Shown piece by piece: positions 43,984 to 57,069 of a stretch of 64,000 nt of DNA. Source of the DNA: Sanderia malayensis (Eukaryota > Cnidaria > Scyphozoa > Semaeostomeae > Pelagiidae). Positions within the stretch are counted from its first letter, which is position 1. Each line of letters starts with the position of its first letter. A program made the translations under genes and the position numbers. Location of the stretch: assembly GCA_013076295.1 (NCBI GenBank), contig RQOL01000532.1, forward strand, positions 2,108,001 to 2,172,000, in the 5' to 3' direction. The notes under the pieces were generated by a model, which worked only from the letters and a program-made list of their open reading frames with translations, was not told the origin of the DNA and made no database searches.

Positions 43984-44862
43984 CTTGTCTTGGCCAACTT
44001 TTGGAATCAATTGGAGTTGAAAACGAGGCTGAGCATGCCAGGAGAAGAATCCTTTCTTGTTCGTGAGTGGAGAAGAAAACAGCAAATCGTAATCGACCAA
44101 AAATCAACTCGAAATTTCGTTGGTTGATTTGAAAATTACTTCATCTTTTTCAATCTTTTAAAGGGTAGGTTGCATTAATACCTTTGTTTTCTTATTCCTG
44201 GATCGCAGCAGCGCTATGAACTGCGTTGTGCAGTATGGGCATGTGAAAATGAGTTTATGATATCAGGATATCATATTTAATGTTTCGTAGCCATTTTATC
44301 TGCTCAAGCCATCCGTTTAGGCATGGTCGCCGCAATTTGTACGCCGTTGTGGGTTGTTCAGGCCTAAAAAATCGTAATTTCTGCACAGAAATCCGACCAG
44401 TATGCTCTAGAATAACAATAAAATATGGAACGTAAATTATTTCGCGAAAAACTGGAATAAATTTGTTTGAAATGCTCGAAAATCGTGCTTGTTAATTAAA
44501 TTCAAAAACCGCCATGACATTTCACGGGGCCTGCTGCCGTGAGATATTCAGGATGGATTTTTGAATCGGAGCCAGCTGATTTTTTGTAAAAGGGGGCGGG
44601 GTGGGGGGAATACCATGGACCATTTCGTATTATTGTGACTAGCACAAGGTATTCTGCGACCCAACAAGCTATTTGCTTTCAAGTTTAATAGGTTAAATAA
44701 TATGCTGTAATCTAAAAAATCGCTGAGGAATATTGTCACATGCTGAGCCATGTTTTGTGAGGGTAAAAGTGGACACCTGGTCCTTCCAAGTTGTTGATGA
44801 GAGAGGGACCATGTTGTTTATTTTGATTGCATCATTGAAAAAATTGAATTTTCCTTCAAGAT
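43984..44862. promoter_or_regulatory. Divergent intergenic region TIMMDC1-like / NF-YB
   Basis: About 880 bp between the two divergent start codons; both promoters should lie here. I see no coding exon other than the possible N-terminal extension of the TIMMDC1-like frame to 44100, and no repeat. Confidence 0.4.
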
Positions 44863-47046
44863 ATGGACACAACAGAAGTCGCCAATTCAAATGTCAATAC
44901 AGCACAACTAACCACAAGCCAACTTCCGACATTTGTAACCCAACCAAGTTCAAACAACCTGAACAAAACGGGCCAGGTAACGTCCCCATTAAACGACCAC
45001 CATCGCGCAGAAGGAATCCAACATGTCACAAGTAGTGGTGCATCCATCATGGTGATCCAACAACCGACCATTCCGTCCGCAGTTGGGCTTGTTCCAGCCT
45101 CAGTGAGCCAAGGCTCCGTTGCCGGGGCGGGCGGGGTGCATGCTGGAGCAGGAGACCCCCAACAGCTCAGTAGCTTGTACACAACTTCTACGGGGCTTCC
45201 TGCCGAGTATGTCATGCCTGGCACAAATATGCTCAGCTCGGCCGCAGCACAAGGATTTCAGGTTCATGTCCCAGTTTTGCAGCAACAAGAGAGCAGTAAC
45301 GAAGGTATGTCACTTGAGGCATGCTAATGCGATATATTCTCTTCAGTACAATAAACTTGTAGAGTTTTTGCATTATACTAAGTTGGTATTTTTTCAGAAA
45401 ATGCAACTTTTCAAGATGAAGATGATGCCCGAGCAGATAGGGATGAGCTTAGAGAGCAGGTGCGAATGACATTTTAGTTACATCAATTGGTGCTTGATTC
45501 AACTAATGTTTTGTGCGCCCTTGCCAACCTCTGATTAACTGTGTTTTGCTCTGTAGGATCGATTTCTGCCCATTGCAAATGTTGCAAGGATAATGAAGAA
45601 AGGCATACCAAAGCAGGGAAAGGTAACAGGGTTTGGTTCTCTTTACTGTGAAGTTGGTGAAATTTCCATAACTTTATTCATCTGGATTTATGAACAGAAA
45701 ATGAAATATTTGAAGCAGTATCAAAATAGCTGATGAGGGAGTCTTTATTGTCATGTGTCTTGTTGATGAAGTTTTCAATGCAAGTGAATGTATTTCTTAC
45801 AGATCGCAAAAGATGCAAAGGAATGCGTACAAGAGTGCGTTTCTGAGTTTATCAGCTTCATAACAAGCGAGTATCCTTTCAATGACAATAGTCCAGCTCC
45901 CGCCTATCAGCCTTTAAATAACACCCCACGTTTCATACACCAATCTGGACACTGCTGGGCCGCGTAATTAGGGGTTTGGATCAAGCTAAGCGCGAGATAC
46001 TCCTTGACGGTTTGTTTCAGAGCAAGCGAAAGATGTCAGCAGGAGAAACGAAAGACAATAAACGGAGAAGATATTTTATTCGCAATGTCCACACTTGGAT
46101 TTGATAATTACGTCGATCCGTTGAAGCTTTATTTAACGAAATACAGAGAGGTAAGATTCGCGTTTTGAAATTAGTAAGTCGTCTTTCACCAGGATTGGGT
46201 ACCCGGATTGGCAAGCGAATTCTTGAAGGGAATGAGAAGTTGTTTGACGAGTGACATTGTGATTAAGTTGGACAATGTTTTGTGTCTTTCAGGCCGTAAA
46301 AGGTGAGAAGGGTTCGCTGAATTCTTCGACGGAAAATCCGCGAACAGATGCAGAACAGACTGTTGTCGAAGAATCATCAGAGACAAATAAACAACTACCG
46401 CAACAAATTCAATTTCAAGTTGCTGGTAGGTATCGTGACCATTCTCGTGTAATTAATGGACCACGAAATGGACCATCGAATAGACCATGGAATAGACCAC
46501 TGAATGAACCATGGAATAGACCACGGAAAGGACCATGGAATGGACTATGGAGTGGACCATGGAATGGACCGCGGAATGGACCATGGAATAGACAGCGGAT
46601 CAAGATATATTGCCCATGAACGTACTTTTCAATATGCGCTGGGATTTTCGTTTGTTTTTATTATGAGATTGTTTTTCTTGTAGGACCTGCTGCTCTGCAT
46701 CCTAGTATGGTATCGGGTGATGTCCCATCTTCTGCTATTTACACGTATCCTGCACAGGTATGGAAGAAATCTTTCCATCAACAAAATGTCGAGTTTGAAT
46801 TAAGAGCTTCGTAGCTTCAGAATAACCTGAAACCTTGCTTAATACGACATTGCCTCCGCATATATGTAGTTATCGATTAAGATATTCAATTATTACGATA
46901 CCAGGATGTCTGTTATATCAACCCGGCCTAATTGTGAAGTATCCTAACAGTCAATAGATTGTATTCAGAGCCATCTTTCGTGGATTTTTTTTTCATTTAA
47001 TTCTCTTATTTTCTAGCTTCAAAACCAGACCCTGCATTTCCAGTGA
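44863..47046 (+). CDS. NFYB: Nuclear transcription factor Y subunit beta (CCAAT-binding)
   Basis: Eight exons (44863-45304, 45398-45459, 45557-45622, 45803-45870, 46021-46150, 46293-46425, 46684-46757 and 47017-47046) join in frame to about 334 aa. The histone-fold core is unmistakable: [60 protein letters not shown] and [23 protein letters not shown] pairs with NF-YC in a histone-like dimer that, with NF-YA, binds CCAAT boxes. The N-terminal extension of about 150 residues is rich in Thr, Ser, Ala, Gly and Gln and much longer than in vertebrate NF-YB (about 50 residues, 207 aa in total). The C-terminal part after the core is Gln/Ser-rich. The last exon adds only nine residues and a stop. Confidence 0.95.
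46446..46605 (+). repeat. 12-bp minisatellite in an NF-YB intron
   Basis: About 13 degenerate copies of GGACCATGGAAT just downstream of the NF-YB exon ending at 46425. Its 12-bp period keeps both strands open, which creates spurious reading frames of the type NGPWNRP on the plus strand. Confidence 0.85.
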
Positions 47047-50000
47047 GGTCTATACATATACATATATTCATTGACGAAGTCCCCAGGGAATGTAAATATA
47101 GGGCGCAACGCATCATTCAAGGTATCGTACTAGAACTATCTTCATGTTCGATGTTTTTGACGTCACACGCGGCCTCACAGTAGCAATCAGCATGAAGAGG
47201 AATAGATGCTTTGTTGGACATGAAAACCTTAACGGCGTTGAATTGAAGAAATACGGTGTCTTTATCACGCGACAAGCTTTGTTGTTATAATTTGCTGTAT
47301 TTGTGAAGGCTCGTGGAGTCATAGGTGATTTGTATAAAGGATTATTTTGCACTATAGTGCTCTTCTATTCATGATATGTCGATCAAAGTTGCTATCTGTA
47401 GGTAATAGAGGGTGGAGAGTATTAATCAGTGTACAGGTTTATGGCATTAGAAGCGTATGACACCCGTGCCCCTGCCGAGTTATATATGAATTTATCTATA
47501 TGAATTAATACCGTTACGAAGATACCCCGATGCCAAATACACCATCAACACTGCACTAGTTCGTATATGACATCTATACCTGCATGTGTGTACTGTTGTG
47601 ATATGCCCGGTGGTTATTAAGGGGGTGATGTAATGGACACGATATGTCGAGCTCTGTAAATATGATCTCATTTACATTTATTGTATATAGTAAATTATTA
47701 TGGGCATGTATCGATATGATCATATTGGAGGTGATGAAATATTTGCCTTTTTGATTGATTGAATCTTAAATTGGTCAACATTTTTATTCAGATTGAATCA
47801 TGCCAATTCATTTATACAGGCTTAAGTTGCCCGTTGGTTCTTCTGTGGAGGAGCTCATACCTTAGTTAACCACATGGTCAACTTGTTTACCAATCAACTT
47901 ATTTGGGCGTTGATTATGTTTTTATTAAAGGCAAAAAGCATGGAATATTTAAATTTGGAACATTAAGTTGGGTGAATTTGTTATCGATCAACATGTCAAT
48001 TGCTGCTTAAGAGCCCAATCGCTTGGTTAAGCATGTAGTGCCATTAGTTTTTGTCATAGTTTTAAAATTATAAACATTTTAATAAATATTTGAAGAATTT
48101 TGACCTTGATATAGTATTGCTCATTCGCGTGGTAAGTAACAATGGTAACATTACATTGATGGCCAGTCAAACAGGTCACATGAACATCAATTATTCATGA
48201 CGTTTCATGGCCTCTTAATCGAGCCCTTGGATTATCTTGCAGGAGAGGCTGTTTCAAAAGAATCTATTGCAGGTGTGCAAAGGATGAAACGAGTTAAGTT
48301 TTTTGTTTCTATTTGTCATTGTTGGTATATTATATTATAGAATTTTGATGCAACAAGTTTTGAAGGGGGACAATATTTTCAGTTAATTTGCTGTTTGAAG
48401 CCGAGGAGAAATTTTGCAATATAAACTGGTTCCAGATTCAATATGCTTGGTTTGGCATGCTGTCAAGGTTTCAATCAATGTTTTCAATGCATAAGGAACT
48501 TGTTATATGAAATGTTCACTGTAGCTTTTGCGTTTTAATGCGCATTGTTTGTGCGCATGACGTTGTTGTAGCTGTCAATACTGCTGTTGAGCGTGAGTGG
48601 AGTTGGGTAGGGACGCTTCGGTTGATGATATGATCTTGGGTTTAGAAAACAATGGTGCTCATGCACACGAACTCGCGGTGAAGCGATGCGTATCTGTGCG
48701 GGGATAATAATGAATAATTTTGCTATTGAACTTTCTATATGATTTTATAAGAGCATAGAAATCAATCGTATAACGCTTATTAGTTTTTGCGAGAGGCGAA
48801 TCAGAAGAAACTATTTAATTATAGTTGTGTTATCGCTATTCAGAGTGAAAATTCATCGATATAATGTGAACAGGAGTTGAATGCTAGATATAGAGTAGAT
48901 TGTTATGATATAGCGGTTAGTTGTAGGTTTAGTTAGAGAGGAGGACCGAATTGGAGAATTGGTGTTGCTGAGAAGTACTTGTGATCATGAACTGAAACTG
49001 GCGAATTGGTCTTCTAGCCCGGCCACATCAACTCGAGAAAAAGAATTCAATTTAACTGCTGCGATAATTGTGAACTGCTTAACTTAATTAAACAAAGTAT
49101 TTGAAGAGAGTTCAAAAACAATCAGAAGATTGAAAACCTCGGGTAGCTTTATGGAAGATATCGAAGTGACTGTCCCAAAACGTAATCGTTTTCTTTGGTA
49201 CGCAATATTTAATGTGACTGGAGAACAAGGAAAGCCCACACTGGAATTCTCGGTGAGTTTGATGTTTATACTGTAACTTCACTCACTCCTTCCTCTTGTT
49301 CGTGATGGAGAGAGAGAACCAACACAACACAAGCACATATGTTCCTTTCAACGAGTATTTTAGATGGCTGCAAGGTATGTATGGTGGGTGGATATTTCCT
49401 GAGTTGGTTCCCCAAACATTTATTTGCATTTATTCTTCTCGTTCAGCTCCATTCATTCACCTTCCTGTATTTAGTGATCGATTCTTCCATCTTGCATTAG
49501 CCTCTCACACAACTGCCTACGCTACTCACGTGTTTTCAGTGGCACTAACGAGCTTTGCTTAATGAACTATGGGGGTTGCTGTGCTTAATGAACTATGGGG
49601 ATAAATTCTCCGCATTTCTCATAATCAATATTTAAATTTCTTGAGACGCTCATCGTAATATGCGAATTATTCTTTCACGTTGACAAAACGAAACTAAAAA
49701 CCATTTTCTTTGCCAGCCACTTTTTGTTCTTGAGAAAATTTACCTGAGGTCTTGTCTTTTAAGTGCTTGCGTTGTTATTTATAGAATGAAACTGTAAATT
49801 GTTTTATCTCGGGAAATTACAAGTATCTATTCTGGATTTTTAAGTGATGAAATTAAACGCACATAACTGTCCCATAAAGGAACCATTTAAACAAAAGCTA
49901 TTGTTTTCTTATCGCGACATTGAACTTCGTCACATCCACCCTTTCTGGCACGGTTAATTACAGCATGTTCACTAAGACATGCTTAACAACAAGATAACGA

Positions 50001-52366
50001 AAGCAGCTGTATTGATTTTATTGCATAGGAAGCCTCTTGCAACATGATTTTTCAATTCTTATATTATTATAAGCAATTAATTGTCCCTTGCATTGCGAAA
50101 ACGCAACCTCTTTTGTGGAATTGAACAATGTCCGCCCAACCGACTTGACGATACGACCTTTTACTTATTCATTGATATTTTGTTATTTCCTATTTAACCG
50201 AGATTCAATTGAATGGCGCGGATAATTTCGCATTCATACGCAATTTTATCGAGTATTTATATAAATTTTTATTATCATCATCGTATGATTATTTGTATAT
50301 GCAATTATTCTGAGAGGTTCATTAGCAAGAGCTACGCGTGTTCAAAGCACTCTTGCTCAACATTCATCAGGTTTGATATTGTTCTCCGCAAAGAAGGTCA
50401 AATCATTTGTGCTTTTCAATTTGAAAGTCAACTGTCCGTTCGGTGCACACATATAGAAGCAGCAACGTGTGGTGATTCATTTCACATTATCACTTGCGAC
50501 ACACACACATCACAAAGGACTTGTTCCACACAGTAGAAAGCTCTTTTCGACTCAAGATTCAAGATCATATTTTATCATTTACTATTTACTACTTCATCTT
50601 GCTACACAGACGCCGCGAAAGAATTTTATGGCTTGAATTCTTCAAAGAAGAGGTTCATATCTTCTTCAAAAGAAATTTAGTCCAGTTTATCAATTTAGGG
50701 TGAGTTTCTTAATCTGTTGTTTCATTTTGTGTTTTCATCTGGTGAATTCGTAGCTCTGATTTTGATGCTGATAAAATTCTTGAACGCTTGAAATTCGGTA
50801 TATGGGTTTATTTTGAGTCGAACAAATTGAAGAAAAGTTTTGAATGAAAAGCTTTGAGAGAAATATGAAGTAAAATCTCTCAAGGCCCTGTTAAAAAATG
50901 TTTCAAAATGTTTCGTTGTTTGATATTTCCAAATTTTGTTGAAAATATCAAAACGATGTATTTCTCCATGGCAAATAGAAAACAGAAAAAGTTTTTATTT
51001 GATCATTTGCTCTTTGTTGTATTTTGTTCACAACATCTTCTTTCGTTTATAATTTATTTGAACTATATTTCAGACAAGTCATGCTTGAGTCTTAGTGAGG
51101 TTAAATTTAAATTTTAACGTCTGAAATCCAGATGCATGAAACTGGCATTTTAATTTAAGTAAATTGAGTTTCAAAAATGTGACTGATGAAAAAATTTACT
51201 TTAAAGGTATGGCCTATTCTATTAATTGGTTTCTATCATTGCCAAATTACGGGGAAATAATGACCTCTTAGAAACAGTGAGACAAAAATCCATGCCAATT
51301 AATAAGCGAATATTCGAAATAATTAAAGCCTTAATTATCCTAACTATTGATAAATGATTGAAATTTTGAAAGCGTTAACTATGTCCTGTAATTGTGTTTT
51401 GAATTTTGAGTACATGAGAGGTGCATGCGTTTGATTCAATCTAAAACTCATCAAAATAACAAATAGCTTACGTTTATTTCTTTAATAATAATAATAATAC
51501 AGGATGCCTTTTGTGTGAAATTTTCCACTAATTGTAATTTGGCAGAGAAGTGAGTCATTTTGCATCTTATTTTTTGCAAATAATGGTGTATATAGGCTTT
51601 AGTGGTGGCGGTCATTGCTATTTGATTGTAGCAAAGAAGCATTTCTGGTCGTTATATGACGAAATTCCGCTGTATACGAATACAACATACATGATCTAAC
51701 AGGGCTATCATATTCTTGTTTCGCGGGGGAAATTTCTCACACCTCTTGAACTGATATGAATCATATTATATCGCTACGATTTTGATTTGAATCTTACTGG
51801 TAGCTCAAATAGGAGTCAATCATAAGCGCGGTGATCTTCAAGTCACATATTTGTTGATGATTATCAAACTACCTGCCAAGCAACATAAAGTAATTAATGA
51901 TTTGACCTAGCTACGCGGAGCATGCGCACAAATTGGCATTAAACTAATTATTTAGGATTACAGATTTCGTGATCTGGGCATATTCAGCTGTGAACATTTT
52001 CAATCGTTCTTCTTAATTCCCTCCTGACCGAAACTGTTTTCTATTTCATCAACTCCGACGCAGAAAATTAAGTTCTTTTTTTATTCTATTCAGATTATTA
52101 ATCCACTCTGTTCTTCTACGATCTGTTCTGTCTTTACAACAATAACTTGCAATGTTCATCTTAAAGTAAAATACTTTATCTTACTTTGAGAATTTCTGTA
52201 TAGCTTATGTGCTTAAGTATATGACATCTGGTAGAATTGTCATTATTTAAAGTTTCTTCATTATTAATGAAAATCAGCTTTGCTGCAATACCACGCTTGG
52301 CATTTTCCAATTATGATTATTATGATTAACATGAACTAATCGATTGTCTGCCTCGCTTCAGGTACA
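47047..52366. other. Long region without recognised protein domain; NF-YB 3' end and F-box gene 5' flank
   Basis: The left part is probably the NF-YB 3' untranslated region and spacer. An open stretch at about 49151-49252 (ATG to a good donor TCG|GTGAGT) encodes 34 residues (MEDIEVTVPKRNRFLWYAIF at its start), but joining it to the F-box exon breaks the frame. It may therefore be a 5' untranslated exon, a uORF or chance. Another donor-like site (TTTAGG|GTGAGT) ends an open frame near 50700. The F-box ATG lies 5 bp after an acceptor-like CTTCAG, so at least one upstream non-coding exon is likely here. Confidence 0.4.
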
Positions 52367-55300
52367 ATGCCTCCGTTTACTAGAAAGCGAAAGCGAGACT
52401 GCGAGTCCGCTGCCTTAAACGACATGATGATGGAAAACATGGGTTACTTCAAGTATCTCCCCACCGAAATCATCGAAATTATTCTCTGCCATCTCGACGC
52501 GCCTGCTCTATCCAATCTATCCTGCACGTGTAGAAAGCTACGCGAATTATCGAATCAGATTTGGAAGGAGATCTGTAAAGGCCTGTCACTAGATTATATC
52601 CCCACTCCGCTGTGTATTGCATCTCCCTCTGCTACATCACTGATATTCGACTACGACGATGCTCTAAGGAAATGCACACAGGGCAAATGGAGAGTGATTG
52701 CTGTGAGGAGTTGGTTGTATTGCAAATGGAAGTGCATCGTATGCTATCGCGCATGCTCAAAAAGAACCGACCCGCATAGAGATATATTGCTTTGTGAGTC
52801 TTGTCACCCTGTGTTCTATCGACGCAAAAGCAGCGCCAAAGTGAGTTTTTTTTATACGTGACTTCATAAGTTTATTTTATCTCTCAGGAATAGTTCATGT
52901 TTTTAATCAACAGTTATATTATCTAATGTTTCCCAGGAACAATTCGGCCTAACAGAGCGCGATCTGAGCTTGATCTCAGGCAATGGATTCGAATATTTAG
53001 TAACTGATTTGATATTTCTGGCTCGTACGAAATATGGAGGCAGAGATGGTTTAGAACAACGTTTACGAGAGAGAAGAGATCACAAAATGAAAAGAGAGGC
53101 TGAAAGGGAATGCACTTTGATTGGAAGAGAGGCCAAGGTTATTGAAGCTCTTCATAGGCATGGTAGCTCGTTCGTGTACGTATCTTTAAAAGTCAACTTT
53201 CCTCCTTTTTTAATTTATTACACTTTCTTCTTATTTAACGGTGTTTTTACTTATTTTTCATAGCGAGGTTGGTATTGTTGACTCGAGGTTTATGCCATAC
53301 GTGTCCATACCCACCACTTACAGAAGGTGCTCCTCCCAAACGGCAGATGATGCTGCGAAGTGGCTGATGTCGATGAAGGAACGGTACGAGACTAGATACA
53401 AAGTTTTATTAGATCAAATTCTTCTGCAATCTTCGCAATGCAAAGGATGCAAAAATGCATTTAGTCAGAGGTAAGTTCCACTCAATTTTATTCAAAATCC
53501 AAATCTAATTCATCCATGCGGACACTTGGTTCATCTACCGTAAGTCCTCGAATAAGCCCTCCTCTCGAATAAGCCCCCATCCTGATAATCATTTGCAAGG
53601 ATATTGAGCCCAAGTTTCCAGCCATTGAAGTTGTTTAGTGAATGTATTGCAAGTAGCAGCAAGTTTAAACCAATAACTTTATTGATTGGCTGCAACGTAT
53701 AGCTTTTATTTTGCTTAATATTAAACAATAATCAGACTAAAATTTCATTTTTGCAAATAAGCCTCCGGGGGCTTATTTGAGGTTTTACGGTATTCACCTT
53801 TGTAAACAAGTTTCGCAAAGTTAAATGTTCCGCAAGTCTTTGGAAGAACCACTTCTATAGTTGAAAGCTTCTTTGATTTCAGAGTTGGACCGGTATTAAC
53901 TTGCAACCACATATCAGAAACAACGGCACAGAAAACTTTCAATTTCATTCGCGAAAATTTCATACATGACATACAGACGTACACGAAATCGGGCCTACTA
54001 AGCGAAGCACAAAATGGCCCAACAGATTGCGAAAGCTGGGCAGCTCTGGAGTTGTATGAGCGAGCTGAGAGAAAAGCAAATTTGAGAAAAGCACTGGATC
54101 ATGAAAGCGAATGGCCTGCTATTGTTCAAAATGGTATGTTTTGATTGTATTGAAACTACCTGAAATACTATCTGTGACTCCTATAAGTGATTTTGATGTC
54201 TATTGGTGATTTAAAAACTATCTGTGACGCTTATGGGTGATTTAAAAAAGTGTGAACAGATATCCTCTGGTATGAACGAAAGCATTCCATGCTGCCTATT
54301 GGAATTCACCCCCAATAGATTACTCTTTTAACGGGCATCTAACTATTGCTAGTTTTACCAGTATTTCTGAGCACCGTTTGTTCTATCGCAGGCACGAAAG
54401 ACCCATTGCAATGCTCCATAGCCAATGACTTTATTTACAAAGGCGTGGTATTACTGCAGTATCAGACAGGGAGATGCAGACTAAAGCAAGCGAGAGATGT
54501 GGCACGTGTTATTTTAGCAGCGGCACGTGGTTGGGACAACAGGAATAAAGAATTGAATCTTGCTCTGCTTTCCAAAGGATGCTACCCTCCTTTTGACGAT
54601 CTGGGTCCTGAAAGCCTCTCACTGATGGATGATTACGTTGATCACATGGTTATTGTAAGTCACGTGTTATATGTCAATGCGAACCATTGCTCACAACGGG
54701 TTTAGGGGGCACCATCATGACTCATGCAACTTCTGATCGTTTCTTTATTTTTGGTGCAGGTGCGAAATAACACAATGATAGCTTGTTCTGCTATGGAAGT
54801 AGCCAATAAAATTGCTGCATTACAAGGCATGGCAGCAGAACCAGACTCGCCGACCACGAAAAGATGTTTGAGAATTTACAGTGAATGCCTGCCCAAAGAA
54901 GGTATGAAGCCCATCTTACATGTTACCCTACGAATCGGTACTTATGATAAAGTTTGGGGGGTGACATAATAAAGGTGGACAGTAGTAACACATGCGTGAT
55001 GTTTCTTTTTAGATGCTGCTCAGCTGGCGCAGCAAAGAGAAAAATTATTAAAAAGTCGTTTTATTCGAGTTCCATCTACCAGTAATGATGATTTGAAGCG
55101 GAGATTAGAAATGACCCCTGCGAAGGAGTTTATCAAGCTGTAAGTCGCCTGTATCAACCCTATTTAGTTTAAAAATCTGAGTGCTCTGTTTTCACTCTAT
55201 TTATATCTCATGCCCTTTTAAGTCGAGTTTAGTTTTTACAACTGTTGTTTTTTACAACTGAGAAATGAATTGTTATCTTTTTGTTTAGTGGAAATACAAG

Positions 55301-55451
55301 GTCTTTATTTGGATACAAATTGACAACTGCTGATTCAGTGGCTGAAGTTATTTTGCTGCGAGAAAGTCTGAGTTTGGATAAGCAAGAAAGCAACCCAGAT
55401 TTCATGAGTGAACAATCAAACCCTTGCCGCATAAACATTGCAGGAAATTAG
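52367..55451 (+). CDS. F-box protein with XPA-like zinc finger/helical segment
   Basis: Eight exons (52367-52840, 52937-53175, 53264-53470, 53883-54133, 54392-54654, 54760-54901, 55013-55139 and 55289-55451) join in frame to about 621 aa. Residues 27-70 are an F-box (YLPTEIIEIILCHLDAPALS, then LSCTCRKLRELSNQIWKEIC), predicting a SKP1-CUL1 ubiquitin ligase substrate receptor. Residues about 124-145 contain CIVCYRAC ... LLCESC, a four-Cys zinc site. It is followed by SSAKEQFGLTERDLSLI and KYGGRDGLEQRLRERRDHKM, an order reminiscent of the zinc finger and C-terminal helical domain of the repair protein XPA (AK..Y.L...DL then a basic helix). A further CKGCKNAF follows in exon 3. The C-terminal half (SWAALELYERAERKANLRKA; RWDNRNKEL-like segments) is helical and unassigned. 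The start follows an acceptor-like site by 5 bp. The gene symbol is left empty because I do not know the orthologue. Confidence 0.85.
53536..53792. mobile_element. MITE family B, 257-bp copy
   Basis: Ends TACCGTAAGTCCTCGAATAA and, in reverse, TACCGTAAAACCTCAAATAA; TA flanks both sides. It lies in an intron of the F-box gene between exons 3 and 4. Compare 12858-13167, 42591-42671 and 30935-31006. Confidence 0.75.
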
Positions 55452-57069
55452 GAAAAAATCGACTTTTAGAAGAGTTCCAAAATATGTGTAAATAAGAAGC
55501 TGGTAGAGAGAAGAATCTGATTCAAAGATCTTTAGGTTTGTCTTACAAGTTTTAGCACGTTTTTTAATCTTAAATTATTTATAATTATTTAAGCATCACT
55601 ACAAATATAGAGATTTCTTTAATGATCGTAATTAATGGTTAGTCATACCACCCCTTGAAGGCTCAGTGGCTTGGTCGATAGCCAGTGCAGATATATATTT
55701 ATCAGGAGGTCACCTCAAACATTGTTTGATGTTTTAAACTGTTGGAGAGCATCTTGACAGTCCGCCTTTGACTATACAGCATTTTATATTGACTATTATT
55801 GAACTATTCAGTGGTTCCAGGGAGTTAGACCATCAATTATTGCAAGTATTTGTGAAACCAGCTATAGTTGCTGAAAATCTGAAGTTTGCATTTTGAAATT
55901 GACAAGAGATTTGCAAAGCACAGCTGTTAGGAACAAAGTTTTTCTCAGTTTGTTGAGCGAATTTGAAAGAAGCTCTTGGGGCTTTCATGGGCGCTCAACA
56001 GTTGAGATTTTCTTTTGTTTCTTATAGTTTTGATTGCAATTTTGTGAATATCATTGTTTAATGACACAAAATAACTTCGATATTCATTTTTACGTAAGTT
56101 GATGGAGACGAACATCCCTGTTTTGCTGACTCATGTTCAGTTAGGCCCAATGAAATTTGGGTCAATGAAATTGTAAACTAAAATTTCAAGACTATAGCCA
56201 TGTGAAGAGTTATATGTGAGTACATTAATAATTTTTGATATCTAGTATGGTTCAAGCGTATTTAATGAAGTTGTTTTGTTCAGTCGCCAGTTTCACGTTT
56301 TTGATAAATACCTAGGAATCAGTTTTGGCCTTTCTCATTTTTTATAACCTGAAAAAGTCAAAAAATGAATATTGATTTTGGCTATCGAAATAAAAATTTA
56401 ATTTTTCCATAACATTGCTAATTGCAATCAAATGTACCATTATTTAAGTGATTTCTTTGGATTTTAAAACATTGAACTTTTTGAAAAAGTTAGGATAAGC
56501 ACGAAGCCTAGCCTCAGACATGACAAAGTGCATTCGCGTCGCGCGCTGTAGCCTCGCTTTGAGCAACCAATCAAATGAATCATTATCAGTACGCATGAGC
56601 ATTAGAATCAGTTCTGCGGGAATTTATGTTTCGCAATTTATAACTTGTTTTGAGCTTGTCAAATTTAAAATCTTAACTTATTTCATCGCATATTTATTTA
56701 GTCTTGTCTTATCGATTTAGAATTTGATTTTAATTGGATGAATAATATAAACATGTATTTATTTTTTGTAAATAAGATTTAAATTATAATGTTTTGTATC
56801 AACAGAATTTCGTGACTTGAAATAACATAATTAAGATTTGAATTTATTAAAATGCCTCTGCAATTAAAGACTTAATGCTGGAATTAAACCAATGATTTAT
56901 AAGATCAAAGTCAAGAATTTTAGATAGATTTCCGTAAATTCTTGCCTCAAATTCAATTTTAGCATTATAACCAGCTGTCATTGTTAAAATGAGTGCTGCT
57001 GTGATGTAAAACCAATAATCAGATCGTACTGGTAGTTTTCGCTTAGAAATAAGAAACAGAACTTTGACC
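55452..57069. other. Intergenic region, no gene recognised
   Basis: AT-rich sequence downstream of the F-box stop. No coding exon or clear repeat is seen. A short plus-strand open frame at 56520-56720 has no recognisable domain. Confidence 0.4.

Noticed and set aside
46275..46619. C-terminal Asn/Gly/Pro/Trp repeat extension of NF-YB by read-through after VAG
   Set aside because: The donor GCTG|GTAGGT precedes the repeat and the downstream exons at 46684 and 47017 keep frame, so the repeat is intronic.
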